From positions 17,899 through 81,898 of the forward strand of contig CAUJET010000205.1 in NCBI GenBank assembly GCA_963169665.1: a stretch of 64,000 nt of DNA, given 5' to 3'. The notes under the pieces were generated by a model, which was given only the letters and a program-made list of their open reading frames with translations, searched no databases and had not been told where the DNA came from. Positions 46,530-54,765 of this stretch are shown piece by piece. The position numbers were made by a program, and so were the translations under genes. Source of the DNA: Actinomycetota bacterium. GTDB taxonomy: Bacteria; Actinomycetota; Acidimicrobiia; Acidimicrobiales; Ilumatobacteraceae. Numbering within the stretch: position 1 is the first letter of the stretch; each line of letters starts with the position of its first letter.

Positions 46530-48944
46530 CCCGATGGCCGAAGCGCCCCGTCGATGCCGGATCAGGTCGACCGCGCGGGCGCCGAGCACCAGCAGCGGAT
46601 ACGCCGTGACGATGAACGCGGCGGCGACGCCGTACGCCCAGAGCTCGGTGATCGGCAGCTCGAACAGGTCGCGGCTCCACGGCATGGTGAAAGCCGCGCC
46701 GAACAGCACGATCATCGTGGTGACGAGCGTGAGTCGGAGCGTGTTCAGCGGCCGCGCCACCCGGTACAGGTTCATCAGCGCGACCGAACCGGCCACCAGG
46801 ACGGCCACGGTGCGCGCCTCGTCGGCGCTGATCGCGTCGTCGAGCTGGGCGATCGCGAAGACCCCCAGCGTGGCCGCCGCGATCACGATCCCGGCGGGGA
46901 CGGCGCGGCCGAGCACGCGGCGGAGGAAGCCCTCCTGCACCCGATCGGCGTTGGGTTCGAGCGCGAGGAAGAACGCTGGCACGCCGATCGTGAACCAGCT
47001 GAGGATCGACAGGTGGATCGGCCTCAGCGGGTAGGCGAAGGCGAACACGCCCGTGAGCAACGACAGGATGACCGAGTAGGTGGTCTTGGCGAGGAACAGG
47101 CTCGCCACGCGCTCGATGTTGTTGATCACCCGACGCCCCTCGGCCACGACGGCAGGCAGGGCGGCGAAGTTGGAGTCGAGCAGCACGAGCTGGGCCACGC
47201 CGCGGGTGGCCTCACTCCCGGACGCCATCGCGATGCCGCAGTCGGCGTCTTTCAGTGCGAGCACGTCGTTGACGCCGTCGCCGGTCATCGCGACGACGTG
47301 ACCGCTCGCCTGCAGCGAGGCGACCATGGCGCGCTTCTGGTGCGGGGTGACGCGCCCGAACACCGACGAGCGCTCGACGGCGGCGGCGAAGTCGGCAGCG
47401 GTGGCGGCGTCTTCGAAGTCGGGGAGTTCCTGTGCGTTGACGTTGTCACGCCAGTGCTCGAGACCGGCGCGGCGGGCGACGGCCCCGACGGTGACGTTGT
47501 TGTCGCCGGAGATCACCTTCAGGGTCACGCCCTGATCGGCGAAGTACTGCAGGGTCGCGGGCGCATCCTCGCGCACCACGTCCTCGAGCAGGACGAGGGC
47601 GAGCGGGCGCACGTCGACGAGCGTCTCGGGCGGCTCGACCACGGCGGAGGCGAGCACGAGTACACGGCGGCCGTCGGCGGCCTGGCGTTCGACCGATTCG
47701 CGCAGCTCGCCCCGGTAGGCGTCGCCGAGCACGTTCTCCGGCGCACCGAGCACCCAGGTGCCCCGGCCGTCGAAGGCCATCGCGCTCCACTTCCGTCCCG
47801 ACGAGAACGGCACCCTCGTCACGAGGGTCCAGTCCGTCGCACCCGGGTAATGGTCGAGCAGGGCGTGCACCGTCGCGTTGGGGTCGGGATCGAGCCGGGC
47901 CATCGCAGTGAGGGCGTCGTCGATGTCGCTGCGTTCGACCAGCGACGCTCCGTCCTCCGGTGCGAGCACCTCGACCTCGGCGAGGGCCATCGACCCTTCG
48001 GTGATGGTGCCGGTCTTGTCCGCGCAGAGCACGTCGACGCGGGCGAGCACCTCGATCGCCGGCAGTTCCTGCACCAGACACCGTTTGCCGGCGAGGCGGA
48101 CGACCCCGACGGCGAAGGCGACGCTGGTGAGCAGGACGAGTCCTTCGGGCACCATGCCCACGAGCCCGGCGACCGTGCTGATGACGGCTTCCTGCCACCC
48201 TTCGTCGCGCCGCCAGAACTGGCTGCTCGCGAGCAGGAGGCCCACGGGCACGATCATGACGCCGACCCACGTGACGATGCGGTTGATGTCGTTGCGCAGC
48301 GGCGAGTTCACGAGGGTGAACCGGCGGGCCTCCTCGGCGAGGCGGACGGCGTAGTTCTCGGATCCGACCTTGGTGACGCGCACCCGGCCGGTGCCCGCCA
48401 CGACGGCGCTGCCGCTCAGCACCTCGTCACCGGCCACCTTCAACACGGCGTCGGCCTCGCCGGTGAGCAACGACTCGTCGATCTCGAGGTTGTCGTCGAT
48501 GAGCACGACGCCGTCGGCGACCACCTGTGCGCCGACGCGGAGCTCGACGACGTCGTCGAGGACCAGTTCGTGCACCTGCACCTCGTGCACCGTGCCGTCG
48601 CGCACCACGTGGGCACGCGGGGCGTTGAGGACGCTGAGCGAGTCGAGCACCTTCTTCGCGCGGAGCTCCTGCACCACGCCGATCACGCTGTTCGCGACGA
48701 TGACGCCGCCGAACAGCGCGTCCTTCGGCGAGCCGGCAGCGATGACGAGCGCCGCGAGCACGCCGACGATGAGGTTGATCGGCGCGAACACGTTGCCGCG
48801 CACGATCTGGCCGACGGACCGTGTGGGTGCGGCGGGGACGGTGTTCGCCTGCCCGCGGGCGATGCGGTCGGCCACCTCGGCCGCACTGAGTCCGGTGGCG
48901 GCGTCGGTCGCTCCGCCGGTGGAGGCGTCGGGTGCGACGGTCAC
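46527..48944 (-). CDS. P-type cation-transporting ATPase, CtpE-like
   Basis: An 805-residue P-type ATPase. The N-terminus (GLSAAEVADRIARGQANTVP) and the early helices with NSVIGVVQELRAKK resemble mycobacterial CtpE, linked to Ca2+ uptake. Domains: actuator with ESLLTGEAD, catalytic VLCADKTGTITEGSM (phospho-Asp), nucleotide-binding domain with SSGRKWSAM, hinge VAMTGDGVNDVLALKDADCG, and C-terminal membrane helices. The heavy-metal CPx motif is absent, so it is not a P1B pump. GTG 48944 overlaps the stop of a 14-codon leader ORF. The glutathione peroxidase gene follows 10 nt downstream. Confidence 0.88.
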   Translation of the reverse strand: MTVAPDASTGGATDAATGLSAAEVADRIARGQANTVPAAPTRSVGQIVRGNVFAPINLIVGVLAALVIAAGSPKDALFGGVIVANSVIGVVQELRAKKVLDSLSVLNAPRAHVVRDGTVHEVQVHELVLDDVVELRVGAQVVADGVVLIDDNLEIDESLLTGEADAVLKVAGDEVLSGSAVVAGTGRVRVTKVGSENYAVRLAEEARRFTLVNSPLRNDINRIVTWVGVMIVPVGLLLASSQFWRRDEGWQEAVISTVAGLVGMVPEGLVLLTSVAFAVGVVRLAGKRCLVQELPAIEVLARVDVLCADKTGTITEGSMALAEVEVLAPEDGASLVERSDIDDALTAMARLDPDPNATVHALLDHYPGATDWTLVTRVPFSSGRKWSAMAFDGRGTWVLGAPENVLGDAYRGELRESVERQAADGRRVLVLASAVVEPPETLVDVRPLALVLLEDVVREDAPATLQYFADQGVTLKVISGDNNVTVGAVARRAGLEHWRDNVNAQELPDFEDAATAADFAAAVERSSVFGRVTPHQKRAMVASLQASGHVVAMTGDGVNDVLALKDADCGIAMASGSEATRGVAQLVLLDSNFAALPAVVAEGRRVINNIERVASLFLAKTTYSVILSLLTGVFAFAYPLRPIHLSILSWFTIGVPAFFLALEPNADRVQEGFLRRVLGRAVPAGIVIAAATLGVFAIAQLDDAISADEARTVAVLVAGSVALMNLYRVARPLNTLRLTLVTTMIVLFGAAFTMPWSRDLFELPITELWAYGVAAAFIVTAYPLLVLGARAVDLIRHRRGASAIG

Positions 48945-48985
48945 GGTGCGGGGTGTGCCGTGCCGGCGGTCAGGGGTGTCGCCAT
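48941..48985 (-). CDS. 14-residue leader peptide (predicted) before the P-type ATPase
   Basis: On the minus strand ATG at 48985 opens MATPLTAGTAHPAP and ends at TGA 48943-48941, which overlaps the GTG of the ATPase gene (GTGA). A TACCGT box (48992-48997) ends 6 nt upstream of ATG. It could drive coupled translation of the ATPase. No ribosome site is seen for either start. Peptide production is unproven. Confidence 0.45.
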   Translation of the reverse strand: MATPLTAGTAHPAP

Positions 48986-48991
48986 GCGACG

Positions 48992-49030
48992 ACGGTAGTG
49001 CTCCGTCGCCCGCGGGCGGGGAAGTAGCGT
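48992..49030. promoter_or_regulatory. Divergent leaderless -10 boxes
   Basis: Minus strand TACCGT (48992-48997) serves the ATPase leader ORF; plus strand TAGCGT (49025-49030) serves the kinase leader ORF. The two are only 27 bp apart and back to back, so each promoter's upstream element must overlap the other's -10 region. Confidence 0.5.
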
Positions 49031-49036
49031 CGCCGC

Positions 49037-49063
49037 ATGACCGATCCGGCCGGTTTCGAATGA
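49037..49063 (+). CDS. 8-residue leader peptide (predicted) before the PAS kinase
   Basis: ATG 49037 opens MTDPAGFE with the stop TGA at 49061-49063, overlapping the ATG 49060 of the kinase gene (ATGA). TAGCGT ends 6 nt upstream of the leader ATG. It has the same design as the two other leader ORFs. Translation is unproven. Confidence 0.45.
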   Translation: MTDPAGFE

Positions 49064-50484
49064 ACGAGCCGGCACCGATCGAGATCACGGGCCCGTTGGT
49101 GGAGATCCTCTCCGACTTCGGTCCTGTCGCGATCATGGTGTTCGACGAGCGTCTCCGACTGCGCTGGGCATCCGACGTCGCGCTTCGAGCGATCGGCGAG
49201 TACTCGGACGACCCGATCGGCCGTGAGCTCCACGAGTACCTGCCGCCGGAGATGGTCATTCCGGAACTCGTCGGCCTGCTGCGGCGCGGCCTCGAACGCA
49301 CGGAGCATGCGGTCATGCCGTTGGGCGATCGACGTGATCGTGACATGGTGGCGTTTCCTGTCGCCATCGGTGAGGTGCGCCATGTCGTGTTGATCTCGAC
49401 CATGCTGACCGGAGCGCTGCACCGGATGTTCGACGAGCACGAGCTGCGCGAGTCGCTGCTGGCCGACGCGGCGCAGCTCGGTGTGTGGCGGCTCGACCTC
49501 AGGGACAACAGCCTCGAGGGCAACTCGTGGTATCGCAGGGTGAACGACGTGGGCACTCCCGACACGCCCCGGTACCGCAGCGACGTCGCCCGACGGATCC
49601 ACCCCGACGACCTGCGGCGGGTGAACGCGACGGTCGACCGAGCCGTGGAGACGCAGCAGCCGTACACGATGAAGTACCGACTCGTCGGCCCGAACGGGGA
49701 GTCGAAGACGGTGCAGAGCCGGGGACGTGTGGTGCCGGGCAGGCCCGACCAGATCATCGGCGTCATCATGGATGTGACCGCGTCGGAGACCGCCGCGCAG
49801 CGGGAAGCCGACTTGCGCCAGATGGCGGCGACCGCGTCGGACACCGAGCGCGATCGCATCGCCGCCGATCTCCACGACGGTCCGTTGCAGGTGCTGTCGG
49901 CCGCGTGGATGAAGCTCGGTTCGCTCGAGCGATCGATGGGTCGGCTGCCCGAGGCCGAACCGTTCCAGGAAGACATCCGATCGGTGGCGAAGCTGTTGTC
50001 CGACGCCAACACGGAGCTGCGCGACCTGCTCGGCCGCCTCAGCACGCTCCCGGTCGGAGCGAGCACCGACGCCTTCTGTGACGAACTCGGCGACCTCGCC
50101 GAGCGGGTGGCAGAGCGGAGCGGTCTCGAGGTGCGCATCGTGTGCGAGTTCGGGCGCGATCTGGCGCTGGCGGACACGGTGCTGTCGACGATGTACCGGA
50201 TCATCGGCGAGGCGCTCAGCAACGCGGAACGTCACGCAGGCGCCGGGACGGTCTCGGTCGCGGTCGAGATCTTCGACGAGGCCCTCGTGGCCACGGTGGT
50301 CGACGACGGTCGTGGCTTCGACATCGCCGCGCCGCCGCCCTCGGGCCACTTCGGGCTGTCGATCATGGGGCAGCGGGCGACGGCGGCGCACGGCTCGGTG
50401 GAGATCTCCTCGAGCGTCGGGGGCGGCACGACGGTGATGGTGCGGTTGCCGCTCGACCCGGATCGGGAGTCCGTCCGGGACTAA
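49060..50484 (+). CDS. Cytoplasmic PAS-domain sensor histidine kinase, NarL type
   Basis: A 474-residue kinase without membrane helices. Two PAS-like regions precede the catalytic part: about residues 14-115 (AIMVFDERLRLRWASDVAL) and 128-240 (GVWRLDLRDNSLEGNSWY to RPDQIIGVIMDVTASET). The HisKA_3 H-box is RIAADLHDGPLQVLSAAW with phospho-acceptor His272. The HATPase domain has YRIIGEALSNAERHAG and VVDDGRGFDI. No response regulator gene is adjacent, so it is an orphan kinase. Sensing of redox, O2 or a small ligand by PAS is likely but undefined. The start overlaps a short leader ORF. Confidence 0.9.
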   Translation: MNEPAPIEITGPLVEILSDFGPVAIMVFDERLRLRWASDVALRAIGEYSDDPIGRELHEYLPPEMVIPELVGLLRRGLERTEHAVMPLGDRRDRDMVAFPVAIGEVRHVVLISTMLTGALHRMFDEHELRESLLADAAQLGVWRLDLRDNSLEGNSWYRRVNDVGTPDTPRYRSDVARRIHPDDLRRVNATVDRAVETQQPYTMKYRLVGPNGESKTVQSRGRVVPGRPDQIIGVIMDVTASETAAQREADLRQMAATASDTERDRIAADLHDGPLQVLSAAWMKLGSLERSMGRLPEAEPFQEDIRSVAKLLSDANTELRDLLGRLSTLPVGASTDAFCDELGDLAERVAERSGLEVRIVCEFGRDLALADTVLSTMYRIIGEALSNAERHAGAGTVSVAVEIFDEALVATVVDDGRGFDIAAPPPSGHFGLSIMGQRATAAHGSVEISSSVGGGTTVMVRLPLDPDRESVRD

Positions 50485-50493
50485 GCATTCGTC

Positions 50494-52275
50494 ATGTCGC
50501 AGCTCGGATTCGATCCTGACGCCCTCCGTGAGAAGTACCGAGAGGAGCGCGACCGTCGATTGCGCAACGACGGCAACGAGCAGTACATCGAGGTGACGGG
50601 TCAGTTCGCCCGCTACCTCGAAGACCCGTACGTCGCACCGGTGGAGCGCGGTCCGCTGCACGACACGGTCGACGTCGCCGTGATCGGCGGCGGGTTCAGC
50701 GGGCTGCTGGCCGGTGCCCGTCTGCGTGAGGCCGGCGTCGAGGACATCCGCGTGATCGAGAAGGGCGGCGACTTCGGCGGCACCTGGTACTGGAACCGGT
50801 ACCCGGGGGCAGCGTGTGACGTCGAGTCGTACATCTACCTCCCGCTGCTCGAGGAGATCGGTTACGTGCCGAAGGAGAAGTACTCGCGGGCACCGGAGAT
50901 CCTCGAGCACAGCCGGGCCATCGGCCGGCACTTCGACCTGTACCGAAACGCCTGTTTCCAGACCGAGGTCACCGAGCTGCGATGGGACGACAGCGACTCC
51001 CGCTGGGTCATCTCCACCAACCGCGGCGATCGGATGCGTGCACGCTTCGTGGTGATGGCCAACGGTCCGCTGCACCGGCCGAAGCTGCCCGGCATCCCCG
51101 GCATCGAGACCTACCAGGGTCACACGTTCCACACCAGCCGCTGGGACTACGCCTACACGGGCGGCGATTCGTCAGGTGGGCTCGACGGTCTGGCCGACAA
51201 GCGCGTGGGCATCATCGGTACCGGCGCCACCGCTGTGCAGTGCGTGCCGCATCTCGGCGAGGGAGCGAAGGAGCTGTTCGTGTTCCAGCGCACGCCGTCA
51301 TCGATCGACGTGCGCGACAACCGGCCGACCGATCCCGAGTGGGCTGCGTCGCTCGAGCCCGGGTGGCAGCGGCGTCGCATGGAGAACTTCAACAACCTGG
51401 TGTCCGGCGTGTTCGAGCCCGAGGACCTCGTGAACGACGGATGGACCGACATCATCGGCAAGCTGCTCATCATGATGCGGCGCGGTGCGATCGATGCCGG
51501 CACGGATCCGGGCGAAGCGGTCGAGCTCGCGGACTTCGAGAAGATGGAGTCGATCCGCTCGCGCGTGGAGACGATGGTCAACGACCCGTCGACGGCCGAG
51601 GCGCTCAAGCCGTACTACCGCCAGTTCTGCAAGCGGCCGTGCTTCCACGACGAGTACCTCGCGACCTTCAACCGACCGAACGTCACCCTCGTCGACACGC
51701 ATGGTCGGGGCGTCGAGCGGATCACCGAACGCGGCATCGTCGCCAACGGCGTCGAATACGAGCTCGACTGCATCATCTACGCGACCGGCTTCGAGGTCGG
51801 CACCGAATACACCCGTCGATCCGGGTACGAGCTGTACGGCCGCGACGGGCTCACGCTCACCGACAAGTGGGCCGACGGTGCGTCCACCCTCCACGGCATG
51901 CACAGTCGCGGCTTCCCGAACTGCTTCATCTTCAGCAACGTGCAGTCGGGCTTCACGGTCAACTTCCCGCACATGATCGACGAGCAGAGCCGGCATCTCG
52001 CCTACATCCTGCAGCACGCCTTCCGCGAGGACGTGCGCGTGGTGGAGGCGTCCGTCGAGGCCGAAGCCGAGTGGGTGCGGATCATCGAGGAGCTCGCGGT
52101 GAACAACCAGAAGTTCCTCGAGGCGTGCACGCCGGGCTACTACAACAACGAGGGCCAGCCGGAGCAGCGCAGCACGCGCAACAGCAGCTACGGCGCCGGT
52201 GCGATCAAGTTCATCGAGGTGCTCGAGCAGTGGCGTGAGGCCGGCGGCCTCGAGGGCCTGGAGCTCGTGCGCTGA
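50494..52275 (+). CDS. Baeyer-Villiger-type flavin monooxygenase
   Basis: A 593-residue FAD/NADPH-dependent monooxygenase of the Baeyer-Villiger family, about the expected length with an N-terminal extension of 60 residues. The FAD Rossmann motif is VIGGGFSGLLAGARL (about residues 67-81), the NADPH motif is VGIIGTGATAVQCVP, and between them lies the fingerprint YQGHTFHTSRWDY, a variant of FxGxxxHxxxWP with D at the end. C-terminal YATGFEVG and NVQSGFTVNFPH complete the family pattern. It inserts oxygen beside ketones, perhaps of steroids or alicyclic compounds. Start ATG 50494 is 9 nt after the kinase stop, so an operon is possible. Confidence 0.9.
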   Translation: MSQLGFDPDALREKYREERDRRLRNDGNEQYIEVTGQFARYLEDPYVAPVERGPLHDTVDVAVIGGGFSGLLAGARLREAGVEDIRVIEKGGDFGGTWYWNRYPGAACDVESYIYLPLLEEIGYVPKEKYSRAPEILEHSRAIGRHFDLYRNACFQTEVTELRWDDSDSRWVISTNRGDRMRARFVVMANGPLHRPKLPGIPGIETYQGHTFHTSRWDYAYTGGDSSGGLDGLADKRVGIIGTGATAVQCVPHLGEGAKELFVFQRTPSSIDVRDNRPTDPEWAASLEPGWQRRRMENFNNLVSGVFEPEDLVNDGWTDIIGKLLIMMRRGAIDAGTDPGEAVELADFEKMESIRSRVETMVNDPSTAEALKPYYRQFCKRPCFHDEYLATFNRPNVTLVDTHGRGVERITERGIVANGVEYELDCIIYATGFEVGTEYTRRSGYELYGRDGLTLTDKWADGASTLHGMHSRGFPNCFIFSNVQSGFTVNFPHMIDEQSRHLAYILQHAFREDVRVVEASVEAEAEWVRIIEELAVNNQKFLEACTPGYYNNEGQPEQRSTRNSSYGAGAIKFIEVLEQWREAGGLEGLELVR

Positions 52276-52338
52276 GCCGGTTCGACCGGTGATGGGCCGA
52301 GTCGTCGGGTAGGGCGTCGCATCACCGGGGCGTCGCGG

Positions 52339-52344
52339 TACGGT
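52339..52344 (+). promoter_or_regulatory. Leaderless-type -10 box (TACGGT)
   Basis: TACGGT ends 6 nt before GTG 52351; there is no Shine-Dalgarno sequence. Confidence 0.5.
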
Positions 52345-52350
52345 CGCGCC

Positions 52351-53700
52351 GTGGTGCGCACGGGCCGTCGAACGGGGAGCAGGACGGTCGGTCGGGTGGC
52401 CGGCGTCGTCGCTGCAGCGCTGGGCGCCGTCTCGCTGGCGTCGTGCGCATCCGAGCCGGTCCGCTCGGGGCGTGTCGTCACGGTGTTCGGCACCCTGAGC
52501 GACGCCGACGTCGACGACTTCATGGCGTCGGTCGACGGGTTCGAGTCGGCGACGGGGATCGATGTCCGCTACGTGGGGTCGTCGAACTTCGAGGCCGATC
52601 TGCTCGAACGCCTGCGCCGCGGCGACCCGCCCGACCTCGCGCTGTTGCCGCAGCCAGGTCTGCTCGACACGTTGGTGGAGGACGGGTTCGCGCTGCCGTG
52701 GACCGGCGAGTTGGCCGAGCCGGCTGTCGAGGGCGTGCCTGCCGAACTCGTCGACCTCGTGGGGTTCGGGAGCGACGTCTACGGCGCCTGGTACCAGCTG
52801 ACGTTGAAGAGCCTCGTCTGGTACTCCCCGAAGGTGTTCGCGCTGCGCGGCTTGGAGGTGCCGACCTCGTGGGACGAGCTCACCTCCTTGACCGACGATC
52901 TGGCCGCGGGTGGCACCACGCCGTGGTGCATCGGCATCCGCGCCGACGGTGCGACCGGTTGGGTCGCCACCGACTGGGTGGAGGACATGGTGCTGCGCTT
53001 CGCGGGTCCCGACGTGTACGACGGTTGGGTCGCTCACGAGGTGCCCTTCACCGATGACGCGATCGTCGCCGCGGTGGAACGTTTCGGTGCGATCGCCCTC
53101 TCGCCCGACCAGGTGGCGGGCGGGAACCGAGCGGCCGTCGAGCTCACGATCGAGGAGTCGGCGCGTGAGCTGCTCGAGCGACCCGCGCGATGCGTACTGC
53201 ACCATCAGGCCAGCTTCCTGCCCCGGCTGGTGGGGCGGAGCGTGACGATCGCCCCCGATGGTGACCTGTGGGCGTTCCCGATGCCCGCGGTCGACGGGGG
53301 CGAGGCCCCGCTGGTCGTGGGTGGTTCGGTGACGGTGCGGTTCTCCGACGACGACGACGTCGACCAACTCGCCCGCTACCTCACCACGGCAGACGCCGGT
53401 GCGCGCCGTGCCGCACGGGGTGGGTTCGTGTCGCCGCGGACCACGGTCTCGTTCGACGACTACTCGTCGGCGCTCGACCGTTTCGTGGCCGAGTCGGTGG
53501 CGGCGGCCGAGGTGGTGCGTTTCGATGCGTCGGACCGGATGCCGCCCGAGGTGGGCGTCGGGACGTTCTGGACCGGCATGACGTCGTGGCTCGGCGGTGC
53601 GCGACTTCGCTCGGTGCTCGTCGAGATCGACGCGTCGTGGCCGGTGTCGCTGACGAAGCCGGCCATCCCGCCGATCGGATCGTTGGGCGACGATGACTGA
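52351..53700 (+). CDS. Extracellular solute-binding lipoprotein (ABC family 1)
   Basis: A 449-residue lipoprotein resembling carbohydrate ABC-transporter binding proteins. It has a basic N-terminus, a hydrophobic core and a lipobox (VSLASC, then ASEPVRSG), followed by the family 1 binding fold: VVTVFGTLSDADVDDFMASVDG, FEADLLERLRRGDPPDLALLPQPG, YGAWYQLTLKSLVWYSPKVF and GVGTFWTGMTSWLGG. No permease or ATPase genes are nearby, so it is either an orphan or works with a distant transporter. GTG 52351 follows a leaderless-type -10 box; an in-frame GTG three nt downstream is equally possible. Its stop overlaps the DUF389 start by 8 nt. Confidence 0.85.
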   Translation: MVRTGRRTGSRTVGRVAGVVAAALGAVSLASCASEPVRSGRVVTVFGTLSDADVDDFMASVDGFESATGIDVRYVGSSNFEADLLERLRRGDPPDLALLPQPGLLDTLVEDGFALPWTGELAEPAVEGVPAELVDLVGFGSDVYGAWYQLTLKSLVWYSPKVFALRGLEVPTSWDELTSLTDDLAAGGTTPWCIGIRADGATGWVATDWVEDMVLRFAGPDVYDGWVAHEVPFTDDAIVAAVERFGAIALSPDQVAGGNRAAVELTIEESARELLERPARCVLHHQASFLPRLVGRSVTIAPDGDLWAFPMPAVDGGEAPLVVGGSVTVRFSDDDDVDQLARYLTTADAGARRAARGGFVSPRTTVSFDDYSSALDRFVAESVAAAEVVRFDASDRMPPEVGVGTFWTGMTSWLGGARLRSVLVEIDASWPVSLTKPAIPPIGSLGDDD

Positions 53701-54739
53701 GCAGAGGGATCCGGTGCCGAGCGCACCGTTCGGGTCGCTGCCGAGGTTGCGTCGGCACCGGATGGACGACCTGCAGCGCTCGCTCGTCGTCGACGTGCTG
53801 TACGAACGGTCGCGGATCGGCTCGGCCAACACCCGCAACTTCATCGTGCTGAGCCTGCTGTCCAGCGCGATCTCGTCGATGGGCCTGCTGCTCGACAGCT
53901 CGCCCGCCGTGATCGGCGCGATGCTGCTCGGGCCGTTCATCACGCCCCTGTTGGCGATGGCGGGTGCACTCATCCAGGGATGGGGTCGGCGCCTGGCCGA
54001 TGCGGCGTTGATGGTCGCGTTCGGGATCGTCCTCAGTGTGTCGTCGTCGGCGCTGATCGGGTTCGTGTTCGCACGCCAGCTCGACCGGTCCGTGCTGCCG
54101 TCGCTGTTGCTGTCGCTCACGCGGCCCGGTCTGCTCGATCTCGGCATCGCGCTCGCGGCAGGCATCGCCGCCGGGTACGCGACGATGCGAACCGAGGCGG
54201 CGGGCGCCCTCTCGGGCGTCGCCGTGTCGGTCACGGTCGAACCGCCGTTGGCGGCCATCGGACTCTTCCTCGCGTCCGGACGCGGCGACGAGATGGGGCA
54301 GGCGGCCCTCGCGCTCGTCACCAACTTCGGCGCACTGGTGCTCGGCGCCACCGGCTCGTTGGCGTGGTGGGGGTTCGCCGACCGGTCGACGAGGGGCACC
54401 GCGCGCCAGGCGCGCGTGGGGTTGGCGGCGTGGATCCTGCTGGTGGTCGCGGTCGCGGTGCCGCTCGGCGTCTACTCCCGCAACGTCATCCGCAACACCA
54501 CGTTCGAACAACAGGTCGCCGGCGTGGTGGAGGAGTGGGACCCGTCGGTGCGCGTGCTGTCGATCGATGCGAGCACCGACGGACGCACCGCCACGGTCGC
54601 GCTCGACGTGACGGGGCCGCGCAAACCCGAGCCCGCGTGGCGTCTCGCCGAGTTGTTGTCCGACCGGCGCGGTGAGGCGGTGTCGGTGACGCTGACGTTC
54701 ACGCTCGCCCAGGAGGACCGGGCGGTGTCGTCGGGCTGA
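53693..54739 (+). CDS. DUF389 membrane protein
   Basis: A 348-residue DUF389 protein. The conserved core ANTRNFIVLSLLSSAISSMGLLL then SSPAVIGAMLLGPFITPLLAMA (about residues 43-90) is characteristic, followed by three to five more membrane helices (PLLLSLTRPG, YATMRTEAAGALSGVAVSVT) and a C-terminal soluble domain of about 100 residues (YSRNVIRNTTFEQQVAGVV). Function is unknown. The ATG start at 53693 lies 8 nt inside the end of the binding-protein gene, so it is translated from the same message; transport of a shared ligand is possible but unproven. Confidence 0.9.
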   Translation: MTEQRDPVPSAPFGSLPRLRRHRMDDLQRSLVVDVLYERSRIGSANTRNFIVLSLLSSAISSMGLLLDSSPAVIGAMLLGPFITPLLAMAGALIQGWGRRLADAALMVAFGIVLSVSSSALIGFVFARQLDRSVLPSLLLSLTRPGLLDLGIALAAGIAAGYATMRTEAAGALSGVAVSVTVEPPLAAIGLFLASGRGDEMGQAALALVTNFGALVLGATGSLAWWGFADRSTRGTARQARVGLAAWILLVVAVAVPLGVYSRNVIRNTTFEQQVAGVVEEWDPSVRVLSIDASTDGRTATVALDVTGPRKPEPAWRLAELLSDRRGEAVSVTLTFTLAQEDRAVSSG

Positions 54740-54765
54740 CCGGCTGCTGCGCCGATCGGGCGCCG

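Noticed and set aside
46401..48998. 865-codon plus-strand ORF opposite the P-type ATPase
   Set aside because: Low-complexity antisense translation of a well-supported P-type ATPase.
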